64,000 nucleotides of DNA from Styela clava (GCF_964204865.1 NC_135262.1:682001-746000); one strand, 5' to 3'. Numbered from the stretch's first letter, positions 25,003 to 35,851 are shown. Numbers and translations: made by a program. The notes: generated by a model not told the origin, from the letters alone.

Positions 25003-25827
25003 TTTGGAATTAATTGACGGAATTCACTTCCATGCAAACGAAACTCAACGACGGGTCAGCAATGTTTACAAATTTTGATTTGTCCGCCGACGGTTACGAT
25101 CTGAGACACAAGAGGGCGGCAAATATATTTTTGGGTTATTTTAATACACGAACATTTTTACAGAGTTGAGTAAGATTTTTTATTCACGGGGAAAGAGAGG
25201 ATAACTGATAGGACGACGTTTCGGAGGAAAAAACATTTATTTTATTCAATAGATGTTTTCCTGATCTATTTTTGTTGTTAAAATCTTTTTATTCCTTGCC
25301 ATTGCGAAATTTTTCATCCTTTTGGGCGTTTTTTGCCTAATCCTTCTCCAACTGAGGTTTTGTCGACTGTTCATCCAAGAAAAAAAAGTTTATTTTACCT
25401 AAATAAAATTGTCGATGCTCATCTAAAGAAAGTTTATAAATACGGCCACACAAAATCAGAACTATCCGATACGCGCTATTTGATTGTTAGGCATTAGTCG
25501 AGTTCCCGGTCAATAAATGACGTTTTGGGGAAATGATTTGAGCTACCAATTATGGTGGTTAATTACTATTTTGAAAACTGTTTCAATACTGTTTATGGCA
25601 TTTGGCTAATCATGCCAGGAAGTCAATGTTTTCAAATGTTTCTACGCTTTTGTATAACTCAATAACCAAAACATTACATACTATACTTTATGGTTTGAAA
25701 CAGCTGAGCTGAAATGTAGTCAACTCAATCCTGCGTTCGCAACCATTTATCTCGTTAGCATACTTCTGTCGTACAAAAGCACTAGTTTGCACTCTCATAA
25801 AAACGACAGCTGGCAAGAACAGTCCAG

Positions 25828-26500
25828 TCTGGGGGGCGTGAGGAGTTGAGTGAGTCAGTTAGGGTTAGAAAGGTTTAGGGAGGCGGATGTAGTCCAGTAC
25901 AGGGGGACGGAAGGAGTCGAGTGAGGGGGCTGGTTAGAAAGGTTTAGGTGGACGGAAAGATTCGAGTGAGCAGGTTGGTTAGAAGGTTTAGGGAGGCGGA
26001 AGGAGTCGGGTGAAGGGCTTGGTTATGAAGGTTTTGGGAGACGGAAGGAGGTGGGTTGATTAGAAAGGTTTAGGGAGTCAAGTGCCGGGGTTGGATAGAA
26101 AAGTTTTAAGGAGTCGAGTGGGGGGTTTGGTTAGAAAGGGGTAGGGAGACGAAGGAGTCGAGTAAGGGGGTTGGTTAGAAAGGGGTAGGAAAGCAGAATG
26201 ATCCGATTGAGTGGGTCTGGATGAGTTAGAGAAGTTCAGGAGACGGAAGGATCTGGGGAAGCGGGTCGTGGTAGGTTTAGATTTATAGAGGCGGATGGAG
26301 CCAAAATAGTGGGTCTGGATGGGTAAGGAAAGCTGAATTATAAAAGGAAAAGATGTCCTCTCGGGTATGGTTTGGCCGTTCAGAGAGTGATGAAGCTACT
26401 GAACCTAGCGAAAAAGAATAGAGAAGAATAGTAAAGAATTGGTAGGGGTTGAGTGAGCGGATCTGGGTAGGTTAGAATAGCTTAGGGAGATGGAATATTC
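25828..26500 (+). repeat. G-rich minisatellite, about 40-bp degenerate unit
   Basis: Repeated words GTCGAGTGAGGGGGTTGGTT, AGAAAGGTTTAGGGAGGCGG and AAGGAGTCGAG recur with variable spacing. The strand is strongly purine-rich. The same unit occurs at 31305-31695 and 37113-37205. Confidence 0.85.
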
Positions 26501-26611
26501 GAGAGACGATGACGTATGTCATTATGGCGTCATAATGCATTTCATGAAGTTATATGTCAATCAAGACAAATAATGTCATAATAATATGTCATCAAGACAA
26601 ATAAAAAACGA

Positions 26612-26640
26612 TTTGATTGATTGATTGATTGATGTCAGGT
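26612..26640 (+). repeat. GATT tandem repeat
   Basis: GATTGATTGATTGATTGA directly after CAAATAAAAAACGATTT, the shape of a LINE 3' tail with short tandem repeats. Confidence 0.5.
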
Positions 26641-26740
26641 CAATGAATTTTTTTACGCCGTTTGCAATATGACATGTGATCTTATCAATTTTAAAATGCT
26701 CTGGGCGGTTCCACTGTAGTTGGCTATTATTCTAGTTTTT

Positions 26741-26920
26741 GGACACGTAGTGGACATAACGATCGTTTCAATATTATGTTGTTGTTGTTGTTGTTGTTGT
26801 TCTTGTTCTTTGACACGTTTTTAAAAAGTCGCTTTTCTCTTCGAATACTGGACCAATTGCTTTGAAATTTTCAGTGGTTAAAGATTAATTTTTTCGCTAG
26901 AAGGCTATTACTTTTGTTTA
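26741..26920 (+). mobile_element. Family G MITE (ggacacgtag type), truncated copy
   Basis: GGACACGTAGTGGACATAAC, a (GTT)n run at 26778-26800, GACACGTTTTTAAAAAGTCG and AGAAGGCTATTACTTT; the right terminus is missing. Confidence 0.75.
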
Positions 26921-27205
26921 TTCTTAAATTTTATATGAATCCTATGAGATATGATATTTCATACAAAATTTCGCAGTATTTATTTTTACTCATGGGAACA
27001 CTGTTTTTACACTTATTTCAAGCGGTTTCGCGATCGATTGTCTTGCTCAGTACTTCAGCTACTGTAGGTCGGTACTGGTAAGTTGCCATACCGGTGCCGT
27101 AACGCAGCGAAATTGACTTATTCCTTCCGCGGTATTACTAATGCTGCAATGCAAGTTTTATAGCCTATCGTATGCGGAACGGAATATCAGACCTACAGGT
27201 TCGGT

Positions 27206-27861
27206 ACCGGTACTGGTAGCTCAGTACGTAAGTACGATACTGGTACTGGTGCCGGTACCGGTGTCTTACCACAAGGAAATTACCGTAACTTATTCTTTCA
27301 CGGTCCTACCAGTGCAGTAATGCAAGCGTTGTAGCACTTGTAGCCTACTATATTTGTTTATTTTGATGAGAGTCTACTGGAAACAACATAAAATTTGAAA
27401 GGGAAGAATTGTTCTGTGATCAATTATCTGTCCTAAAGTGTAAACAACATAAAATTTGCAAGGGAACAACTGTTCTGTGATCAATAACCGTATATGGCCT
27501 ACAGTGTACAGGTAAGATGCTGGCTGACTGCTAACCGGTACTGGTAGCTCAGTACGTAAGTACGATACTGGTACTGGTGCCGGTACCGGTGTCTTACCAC
27601 AATGAAATTACCATAACTTATTCTTTCACGGTCCTACCAGTGCAGTAATGCAAGCGTTGTAGCACTTGTAGCCTACTATATTTGTTTATTTTGATGAGAG
27701 TCTACTGGAAACAACATAAAATTTGAAAGGGAAGAATTGTTCTGTGATCAATTATCTGTCCTAAAGTGTAAACAACATAAAATTTGCAAGGGAACAACTG
27801 TTCTGTGATCAATTACCGTATATGGCCTACAGTGTACAGGTAAGATGCTGCCTGACTGCTA
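27206..27861. repeat. Tandem duplication, 328-bp unit
   Basis: Units begin ACCGGTACTGGTAGCTCAG at 27206 and again at 27534, nearly identical throughout (TTTGATGAGAGTCTACTGG, GTTCTGTGATCAAT). Each unit contains an internal partial repeat around AACAACATAAAATTTG. GGTACCGG-rich at the unit start. Confidence 0.92.
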
Positions 27862-27873
27862 ACTCAGTACCGC

Positions 27874-28052
27874 TTGACACGTTTTTAAAAAGTCGCTTTT
27901 CTCTTCGAATACTGGACCAATTGCTTTGAAATTTTTAGTGGTTAAAGATAAAAATTTTCTCCAGAAGGCTATTACTTTTTTTTTCGCTATGACGTCATCA
28001 AATTTATGTGACTCTACGTGTCCATATATTTGAGCATAGCTCTCTTGTTTTT
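27874..28052 (+). mobile_element. Family G MITE, right half
   Basis: Starts at TGACACGTTTTTAAAAAGTCG and runs to the terminus GAGCATAGCTCTCTTGTTTTT. It appears to be the missing right half of the 26741 copy, separated by the duplicated 328-bp block. Confidence 0.75.
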
Positions 28053-28626
28053 CTAAATGACTACTTTGCGCAGGTACATTTGAGAAATGTTCTTTTGTTG
28101 AAGCCCAGGCATTGTGTGTATGATGCTTTGTTATTCCAACAATACATATCACTCAGTGTTGACGCCTACAAAACGCCTTGCTAAATACAGTCACCATAAT
28201 TTGAAGTGATCAAAGAAATAGGAGTATATATAAGAATCCATGACCGAGGTAAAGTGCCTTGAAAGCGCGCAGACCTCGGTTATACCGGTAGTCTGCAGCT
28301 AACAACCGTTTGTCAATTTTTTCTCTCCCTGTTCACAATGCGTCACTGTAGTGGTGATTCCGACTGTGGGTGGCGAAACAAGATGTTTAAGCGTTTTATT
28401 GGACACGAAATAGATCTATAGAGAGAGAGAGATTTGTTGCCACAAAAACAAAGTCACTATTATAGACATAATACAATAAAGAATATATTTCAGCAGTGAT
28501 TGATTATTGTTTTGTGCGGGTTAGTGTGCAGGACCGATTAAGGTCATCTAGGCCAGGGCTATTCAACTGGCGTACCGCGGTCCAAATCCAAACTTTTCGG
28601 GTATTCGATTCGGACCGCGTCTAATT

Positions 28627-28859
28627 GGACACGTAGTGGACATAACGATCGTTTCAATATTATGTTGTTGTTGTTGTTCTTTGACACGTTTTTAAAAAAT
28701 CGCTTTTCTCTTCGAATACTGGACCAATTGCTTTGAAATTTTCAGTGGTTAAAGATAAAAATTTTCTCCAGAAGGCTATTACTTTTTTTTCCGCTATGAC
28801 GTCATCAAAATTATGTGGCTCTACGTGTCCATATATTTGAGCATAGCTCTCTTGTTTTT
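28627..28859 (+). mobile_element. Family G MITE, full copy
   Basis: From GGACACGTAGTGGACATAAC to GAGCATAGCTCTCTTGTTTTT, with a (GTT)n run and TATGACGTCATCAAAATTATG in the middle. Inserted in the hAT element at 28554. Confidence 0.85.
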
Positions 28860-28930
28860 ATTTTGAATTATTAGCCGCACTTTTGAAGTTTCTTTTTATA
28901 AAATCCCTTTTATAGATTTAAATATATATG

Positions 28931-29177
28931 AAAACAAGAGAGCTATGCTCAAATATATGGACACGTAGCGCCACCCAGTGGCAATAATTTTGATGACGTC
29001 ATAGCGAGAAAAAAAGTAATAGCCTTCTGGAGAAAATTTTATCTTTAACCACTGAAAATATCAAATAATTGGTCCAGTATTCGAAGAGAAAAGCGATTTT
29101 TTAAAAATGGAGACGGAGACAAATAACAATAACAATAAAATTTTGAAGCGATCGTTATGGCCACTAAACGTGTCCAA
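28931..29177 (-). mobile_element. Family G MITE, full copy, opposite orientation
   Basis: AAAACAAGAGAGCTATGCTC to ACTAAACGTGTCC, the reverse of the preceding copy, about 70 bp away, forming a large inverted pair. Confidence 0.85.
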
Positions 29178-29721
29178 TAACTAGAACATCGTAACAAACA
29201 ATCTTGATTAGCTAATAATCATTAGTCGACCGAGGAAGTGAGTTTTCAAGGGTTTCGAAATATAATTTCTGGGAAGACCGAACCCATGTATGTGGATCTT
29301 CGGTAAAAATAGTTGAGTAGCCCTGATCTAGGCTCTCGACCCTTGTGTATATGCTGTATATATTCATCATGGCCTAATATAGTAGCATGGGTGAATGCAA
29401 ATAGATCGCTTTGTAGAATTGTTGATGCCTGACACGGCCAACTCGCAAAGCAAATCATACTCGTGCTTAGAGAATCAACAAATTTGAAATTTTCGCATAG
29501 AGCTGGAAAACTCGACGATGGCTTCTAAATATGACCACACACCATGCAGTGCTAGGCAAACTTTATGCGCCGCTAAGTCAAAAATAGACAATGACTGTAG
29601 ATTGCAGGCCACAGTAATTTTCACATATAAACAATTATCACATTAAATTTTGAATTATGACGTACGTGCAACTACAAATTATTACAAAACAAACAAGGTA
29701 CAGCCAGTTTGTTTATATGCA

Positions 29722-29806
29722 AAGAGAGGTCGTTCGAGGGCCACAGAAAAATTGTTTACAGGCCGCATTTGCCCGCGGGCCGCAGTTTGCCCACCACTTC
29801 TCTACA
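29722..29806. mobile_element. hAT-like fragment
   Basis: GAGGTCGTTCGAGGGCCACAG ... GTTTGCCCACCACTTC. The same words appear at 48798-48868. Confidence 0.45.
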
Positions 29807-29879
29807 CGCATGATAGTATAGGGCATAGGCTGTAAGTATATTTTAATTAACTGTTTGTCGTGTGGTTTAGGACAAATGT

Positions 29880-30117
29880 TAGTACTATCGAAGTTATGTG
29901 AACCAAGATGGCGGACACCAGAACGTAGTATGTGTACAAGGTTAGAGTTAGGACATAATTTCGTTCCGATTTTCCCTATTTTAGTTATATTACGAGTTTG
30001 AAGACTAGCGAAGTGACTCCCGTAGTATTTGTACCTGAAATTATGGCCTAACCCTAATCTGGTACACATACTACGTTCCGGTGTCGACCATCTTGGTTCA
30101 CATACTTCGGAAGTACC
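29880..30117. mobile_element. Family F MITE, copy 6
   Basis: GTACTATCGAAGTTATGTGAACC at the left and GGTTCACATACTTCGGAAGTACC at the right. Confidence 0.8.
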
Positions 30118-30125
30118 AAAATTTG

Positions 30126-30360
30126 GGTGCTCCCGAAGTATGCGAACCAAGATAGCGGACATCGGAACTTAACATGGGTAACAGGTTAGGATAAGGCGAG
30201 AATTTTTTCCAATTTTCCTTATTTTAGTCCTATTATCAGTTCGAAGACTAGCCAAGAGCCTCCCGTAGTACTTATACCTAAAATTATGGCCTAACCCTAA
30301 CCTAGTACACATATTACATTCCGATGTCCGCCATCTTGGTTCACATACTTCGGGAGCCCC
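30126..30360. mobile_element. Family F MITE, copy 7, with target duplication
   Basis: GGTGCTCCCGAAGTATGCG at the left and CACATACTTCGGGAGCCCC at the right, flanked by AAAATTTG at 30118-30125 and 30361-30368. Confidence 0.88.
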
Positions 30361-30564
30361 AAAATTTGTCCTAAACCACACAACAAACAGTAAATAATAT
30401 ACTTTCAGCCTTAATTGCACCAATCCGCAAATCTTAGTCAGAAAATTTAACGATACAGTTTAATAGCAGCTGATTGTCTCCGACTCAACTCAATCAGCAA
30501 ATGTCGAACAATTTATATACTGAATAACCAATGCATCGAAATTGCTTTATCAAGTGTGGAAATA

Positions 30565-30902
30565 GCGTGTTTCCCGGAAAATAAGACACTGTCTTATTTC
30601 AATTTTCTTTCGAAAAATAACACTAGGACTTATTTTCGGAGAATGTTTTTATTTCAATTTATCAAAAACAAAATTACAAAGTGGAGAATTGCAAGATTTT
30701 AAATATACAAAATATGGAAAACCGATATCCATTTACTTATAAATAACACTTTTTATTTCAATAACTGCAAAACATAGATTAATAATCCTTCAAAACGAGT
30801 AGGAAAGATATTTTGCTATTGACTATGTCTTATTTTAAGGGGATGGCTTATATTGAAATCACTTTTAAAATTCATGCTAGGTCTTATTTTCGGGAAACAC
30901 GG
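30565..30902. mobile_element. MITE with TA target site, mariner-like style
   Basis: Termini GCGTGTTTCCCGGAAAATAA and TTATTTTCGGGAAACACGG are inverted copies, flanked by TA on both sides (30563-30564, 30903-30904). 338 bp, no ORF. The TA duplication fits Tc1/mariner-type mobilisation, but the superfamily is inferred. Confidence 0.75.
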
Positions 30903-31299
30903 TAGGATAAAATTATATTAAAACTTGTCGTAATAAAATTACTTTTAGAGCTGTGTAACTTGATATTGTCCACAATAAAACAAGTTATGACGGGTTTTAA
31001 TTTGAAAAAAGTTTAAACCAACTAGTTTGACTTCGTTTCATATTTTTAATCTTTAAAACATCAACTATTTTGCTAACATTTAGTAATTTTTATCAAAATA
31101 TCCCTAAAAGAGTATCTTCTCTTTACACGTTTTGTCGAATTTTTTGTTAGTCACTGGTTTGAGTTTGTAAATAAACTCGCTGCAATACTTAATTATTCGA
31201 GTACGAACTGCGAATGCATGAAAAGCTTAAATAATTGTTGTCAAAAATTAAGAAATATTAGGCAGTAACTTAATAAGAAGGACTTACTTTAAAGCATTA

Positions 31300-31880
31300 C
31301 CAATAGTCGAGTCGAGTGAGAGGGTTTGTTTAGAAAGGTTCAGGGAGAGGGAAGGAGTAGTCGAGTGAGAGGGTTTGTTTAGAAAGGTTCAGGGAGAGGG
31401 AATGGGTCGAGTGAGGGGTTTGAAATGTTCAAGTAAACGGAAGGGTCGAGCGAGGGAGTTGGTTGGTAAGGTTTAGAGAGACAAAAAGAGTCGAGTTAGT
31501 GGGCTGGTTAGAAAGGTTCAGAAAGAAACAAGGGGTCGAGTTAGGGGGTTGGTTAGAAAGGTTTAGGGAGGCGGAAGGAGTCGAGTTAGGGGGCTGGTTA
31601 GAAAGATTCAGAAGGAGTCGAGTTAGGGGGCTGGTTAGAAAGGTTTAGGGAGGCGGAAGGGGTCGAGTGGGAGGGCTGGTTAGAAGGGTTCAAGGAGGTG
31701 GAAGGGTCCGAAGTTTCTGAATGACTACTCCGCGTGGGTACATGTGAGAAGAGTTTCTTTAGTGAAGACAGGCATTGTGTTTATGATGCTTTGTTGACGC
31801 CTACAAAACGCCCTGTTAAATTCATTCGCCATATTTTCAAGTGATCAAAGAAAACGTAGTATATATAAGTATATATACAA
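31300..31880 (+). repeat. Composite minisatellite repeat, copy C (minisatellite plus tail)
   Basis: Minisatellite 31305-31695 (GTCGAGTGAGAGGGTTTGTT, GAAAGGTTTAGGGAGGCGG) followed directly by the tail CTGAATGACTACTCCGCG ... CAAGTGATCAAAGAAA, here without the insertions seen in copy A. Confidence 0.75.
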
Positions 31881-32364
31881 TACGATCATAAGGAACAGAA
31901 GTCAAATCATAGAAAAATAGAAAACCGTGTTTGTCATTGTTGAACTTTTACTCATTGTGAAATTTTGCTTTTTTCTGAAAAAAAGTTGTTTAAAAAAAAG
32001 AGATTGAAATGATAATTGTTACTGACGGTTTGCCAACCCTTAATTGTGATAAATTTTTTTTGAAAAATATGAACAGGAAACAACCACAGCGGTAATATAT
32101 TTCACACGGAAGCATATTTCGGAAAACTTTCAATTTACAATTTCAATGCTTTTTTTTCTCTCAAAAAGAGCTACAATCCAGTGAGTGAGCATGTTTAACA
32201 ACCGCCCTATTGACACTATCCAATTCATTTAAATTATTACTCAATTGCACATTACTTTTTGCTGAAGATTCTTTGAAAGCGTTGTTAGGTAGGCTACATC
32301 AGATTTATCATTACATATGAGCGTACTTTCTGTTCTTGAAATTCTAGGTTACAGCATGCTTAGT

Positions 32365-32477
32365 ATGACTTTCAATTCAAAACACCATGCTATTAAATGA
32401 CGAACAGTATACGTCAGCAGGGTCAAATGTCGTGGATGTTTTAGGCGTTGCTAGATTTCAAGACATAAATCACCACA
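32365..32477 (-). repeat. Truncated 3' LTR
   Basis: Identical to the first 113 bp of the 5' LTR except at four positions, then breaks off into unrelated sequence at about 32364. The polypurine tract AGCTGGGGAGGA abuts it. Confidence 0.85.
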
Positions 32478-32558
32478 TCCTCCCCAGCTGATAAAAGTAA
32501 GACAATAAAAGTATAATAATGACTCAAGTATGGAAACGTTAACCTGAGATAAATGAAT

Positions 32559-33116
32559 TCAAAAGTCGCCCAAATACGAGGCCCAGTCTTCATAACGATC
32601 AGGCGCCCTTTTGAAACGGCTCGACCGACGAATAGGCATCTCTTCCTTCTTAATTGGAGTAGAAGTTTTATCTGCTACTTCAACTAAGTCATCAGAAGGG
32701 ATTGTGTCATCGTTCTTCGAATCGAGATTCTCAAAACTGAATGGCACATCCTTAGGAGTTGATTCCGATATGGATTTAGTCTTTTCAAATTCCAATTGCT
32801 TGTAGTCAGATTGTACAGTTTCCGGGAATCGCGCCAGATCACTCGTTGAAACCGTGGATTCTCGACCATCGGGATAACGGATTAACGAGTACTTGGTGTT
32901 AGCTTCAAGAAGCTCAACTTCTTCACAAATCGGGTCGCTTTTCGTTTGTACAAACTTGCGTAGGAGTACTTTAGGAGCTGAAACCGTAGATTCTGGACCA
33001 TCGGGATAATGGATTAACGAGTACTTGGTGTTAGCTTCCAGAAGCTCAACTTCTTCACAAATCGGGTCGCTTTTCGTTTGTACAAACTTGCGTAGGAGTA
33101 CTTTACCGTCATTCAA
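32559..33116 (-). pseudogene. Pol C-terminal tail with a 44-codon tandem duplication
   Basis: An open frame holding two consecutive copies of a block starting KVLLRKFVQTKSDPICEE and ending YPDG-ESTVS, followed by an acidic segment and IRRSSRFKRAPDRYEDW, a tail typical of gypsy integrases. The frame closes at a stop just before the polypurine tract. Confidence 0.8.
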
Positions 33117-33119
33117 TAG

Positions 33120-33763
33120 CCAGTCTGGTACGGAGTTTCATGCGATTATGTGGCGTAGTACCAGTGGAGGTGCAAAGAAGTGATCTTGTCGCATGTAGAG
33201 CGTCTGGCAGAACTTCCTCTCAAGCACTCTCGGGCAGATTTCTTGATAACAGCATTAGTTTGATAGTTTCTCATATGGTCTGGTTTGCCCTTTCGGGTGA
33301 TAAGGAGTTGTATTGCTAGTCGCTATACCCTTTCTTGCAAGAAACTGTCTCAGTTCATTAGCCAAAACGGAAGTTCCTCTGTCGCTGTGAACATATTCCG
33401 GTAGACCAACCAATGAAAATGATGATGCGAGACATTTAGTGACAGTGATTACAGTCATGTCTGCACATGGGTATACAAAAGGGAATCTACTATACTCGTC
33501 TAATACCACGAGCAAATATCGCCGTTTTCCCGCGACGGGACCTTTAAAATATACTAATTCTCTCCCACGGCCGAGTAGCTTTGACCAAGTGATGGCTCCC
33601 ATCGAATCTATAAAAGTTGGGTTTTATTTGGGCACATTGTCGACAATTAGCGCATTCTCTCTTCACATCGTCAACAGAAAAGGGCAAAGATTTAGAGAGT
33701 ATGAAATTGAGTAATCGACGAACACCAGGATGACCCAATTGAGTATGAACTTCTCTTAGAGTC
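33120..33763 (-). pseudogene. Integrase remnant with frameshifts
   Basis: Zinc-binding part GHPGVRRL and CANCRQC (33600-33740), then the catalytic core with YLLVVLDEYSRFPFV and YVHSDRGTS. The frame breaks near 33548, where the first catalytic Asp should stand, and again in the YHPKG region near 33280. Confidence 0.85.
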
Positions 33764-33813
33764 TAAGAGAAGTTCATATTCAATTGGGTCATCCTGGTGT
33801 TCGTCGATTACTC
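33709..33813. repeat. Near-perfect hairpin with 52-bp arms
   Basis: Left arm 33709-33760 and right arm 33762-33813 are inverted copies with one mismatch and a single-base spacer (GAGTAATCGACGAACACC ... GGTGTTCGTCGATTACTC). It sits between RNase H and integrase and duplicates the start of the integrase zinc region in reverse. Confidence 0.95.
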
Positions 33814-33814
33814 A

Positions 33815-34270
33815 TAGTACAACAAGTGTTGCTAGCACAAATTCTTGACAATGCGTCTGGTGCCACATTTTCTACACCTGGGCGATGGACAATTTCATAG
33901 TCAAATACAAAAAGTTCTAGTTTCCACAATTGTAACTTTGTATTCTTAATTTTACTTTTATGATTTTTCCGAAAAATAAATGCCAAAGCCTTTTGATCAG
34001 TTATCAGTTTAAACTTTTTCCCATGCAAAAGATATCTCCATTTTCTTATAGCTTCAACAATCGCCGCCGCTTCTTTTTCTACGGCCGGATGCCTTAATTC
34101 TGACTTACCGAGTGTTCGAGAGTTAAAGGCAACCGGCCTTCCTTTTTGAATCAATATGGCTGCAATCGCAAATTTGGACGCATCGCACTCAATGACAAAC
34201 GGTTCATCTTCATATATGCACCCCAAGCACGCTTTTAACAAATCAGCTTTCAATTGATTAAAAGTAGATA
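33815..34270 (-). pseudogene. RNase H remnant of the retroelement
   Basis: The frame opens at about 34270 and holds the RT-thumb-like segment and RNase H domain: catalytic acidic residues in ECDAS, EKEA and ITDQKAL, then the tether ending NVAPDALSRI. It runs into the inverted duplication at 33813, so the end of the frame is foreign. Confidence 0.85.
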
Positions 34271-34466
34271 AAGCTTTGCCTTTGAGGGGAAATGATGTAT
34301 TAGTTGAAAGTTATTGTTGTGTATGTTAGTATTGTGACGTAATAATAGCGTCTGGGTCTACTCGACGCAGACGCGTAATAATGGGATTCGAGTAGGCTGT
34401 TGTTGATTGGATGGTACTGTTTTGCTGCTAAGATTAAAGACTATTCTATTCATACGAACAACGTGT

Positions 34467-35797
34467 CTATTTGCCTTCAATATAACAAGGGACACGGCAG
34501 TTATCGTCAACAAATCGAAAAATACGTGAAGGTTCACTTAATTTTGCGCTAGCCAAATTGCAGACATTTTTACCAACGTACAAGGAGTCGAGGTCTCCGT
34601 TGAATTTGAAGACAACTTTTCGATGTTTGCTCAAAAAATCTTGGCCCAGTATGATGTCCGTACACAGATTTTCCACAGCAGCAAATTTCATTGCATCATA
34701 AACTCTCGTTCCAATCTTTAGCGGTGCGTCCACAAACCCAATGGTTTGTGCAACTGATTCGTTCGAAGCAAGTGCGATTACAGTTTTTGGACCGTAGAGG
34801 GCGAGGCCAAGACTTCTTGCCACGGATGCCTTTATGTAACTCTGTGAAGCGCCGGAATCTAGTAGAGCCATCAGAGGGTTTTCAACCTTTCTTCGTGACA
34901 ACGAAGTATGAATACCAGCCATAATTGAAGTCAGGTGCAAATCGTTTACGGTAGCAACCGATTTCTTCGCTTTACGGCAAACTTTTGCAAAATGTCCTCG
35001 AAGACCACAATTAAAACACTCTGCGTTCCTAGCAGGGCACTTCAGTCGAGTTAAAGCATGAATTCGTCTGCAAAAATAAGACCTTCTACGGTTAACTTTT
35101 GTTCCGTAAGTACTTCTTGCAGCAGCTACGTGTTGGTCACTATTAGAGCTAAACTCAGAAAATTGGTCTTCTTTGTTTACCGAAAATTTATCATCCATTG
35201 AAGTAACGGCTGCTTGATGAGGCAATGATTGCTGTTACGAATGCGAAAATTTCTCGGCTCGTTCCAAAGAATCAGCAATTTGAATAGCTTTTTCCAGTGA
35301 TAATTCGTCATATTCTAGCAATCTTTGTCGAATATTAGCGGAACATAGCCCTGTTATGAGCGCATCTCTCAGCGCCTCCTCTCTGTGTTGCTCGGCGCTG
35401 ACTGCTTTGAAATTACAATCTTTCGCAATCGACCTGAGCGCCTGGGGAAATTCGGAGATAGTTTCACTGCTCAACTGAACCTGTGTAGCCAGCGTGTGTC
35501 TTGCATATATGATATTCTTCCTTTTTATGATAATGTTTGCGCAAAATCACCATAGCTTCATCATACACATCCACATCTTCCACAAAAGAAAACACGTCAG
35601 GTGATAAATATCAACCCATGATAGCACATTCGTTGATTTGCCTTGAAACACCTTCCGTGGATCTGTTGGATTCCACAGGATTCCAAGTAATTTGTAAGCA
35701 TTCTGTCCCAATGGGAAAATACTTTTAGAGCTCCAACTTCATTCGGCAAGACATCAAGCACTGGCACCCGAATAAGTTTTTCGTCGGAAGTTGCCAT
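34467..35797 (-). pseudogene. gag and protease remnant
   Basis: Frames are broken between about 35460 and 35600 and again near 35230. The first part begins MATSDEKLIRVPVLDV near 35797. It then has a gag-like helical segment (35235-35474), a CCHC zinc knuckle CFNCGLRGHFAKVC (about 35010) and an aspartic protease active site LLDSGASQSYI (about 34870). The reading frame stops at 34467. Retroelement capsid and protease by family knowledge. Confidence 0.85.
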
Positions 35798-35851
35798 TGC
35801 TTTCAGAAAACCAGTCAATCGTTCCAAGTTCAAGTTTTGAGCTAATAAAAT

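Larger units (their letters stand above)
25155..28230 (+). repeat. Composite repeat with internal minisatellite, copy A (with insertions)
   Basis: A head (25155-25800, with GAGTTGAGTAAGATTTTTTATT and AGCTACCAATTATGGTGGTT) matches 36224-36800. Then comes an irregular about 40-bp G-rich minisatellite (25828-26500). The tail AATGACTACTTTGCGCAGG...AAGTGATCAAAGAAA (28053-28230) matches 31715-31875. Between minisatellite and tail lie later insertions and a duplication (26741-28052). No ORF of note. Superfamily unknown. Confidence 0.6.
28554..29325. mobile_element. hAT element with 8-bp target duplication, carrying two nested MITEs
   Basis: TIRs CAGGGCTATTCAAC and GTTGAGTAGCCCTG, flanked by ATCTAGGC at 28546-28553 and 29326-29333. 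Two family G MITEs in opposite orientation (28627-28859, 28931-29177) sit inside. A relative is at 38045-38371. Confidence 0.9.
29831..30413. repeat. Compound palindrome: two family F MITEs inside an outer inverted repeat
   Basis: The outer left arm TGTTTGTCGTGTGGTTTAGG (29853 region) pairs with CCTAAACCACACAACAAACA (30371 region). The inner part is two consecutive F MITEs, 29880-30117 and 30126-30360, the second flanked by AAAATTTG on both sides. Confidence 0.88.

Noticed and set aside
25828..26500. CRISPR-like array
   Set aside because: Units are degenerate, spacing is irregular and there are no unique spacers; the genome is eukaryotic. It is a minisatellite.
29713..30423. ORFs of 149 and 84 aa with similar sequences
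   Set aside because: They read through family F MITEs; their similarity to each other and to the ORFs at 37203-37570 is due to the repeat.
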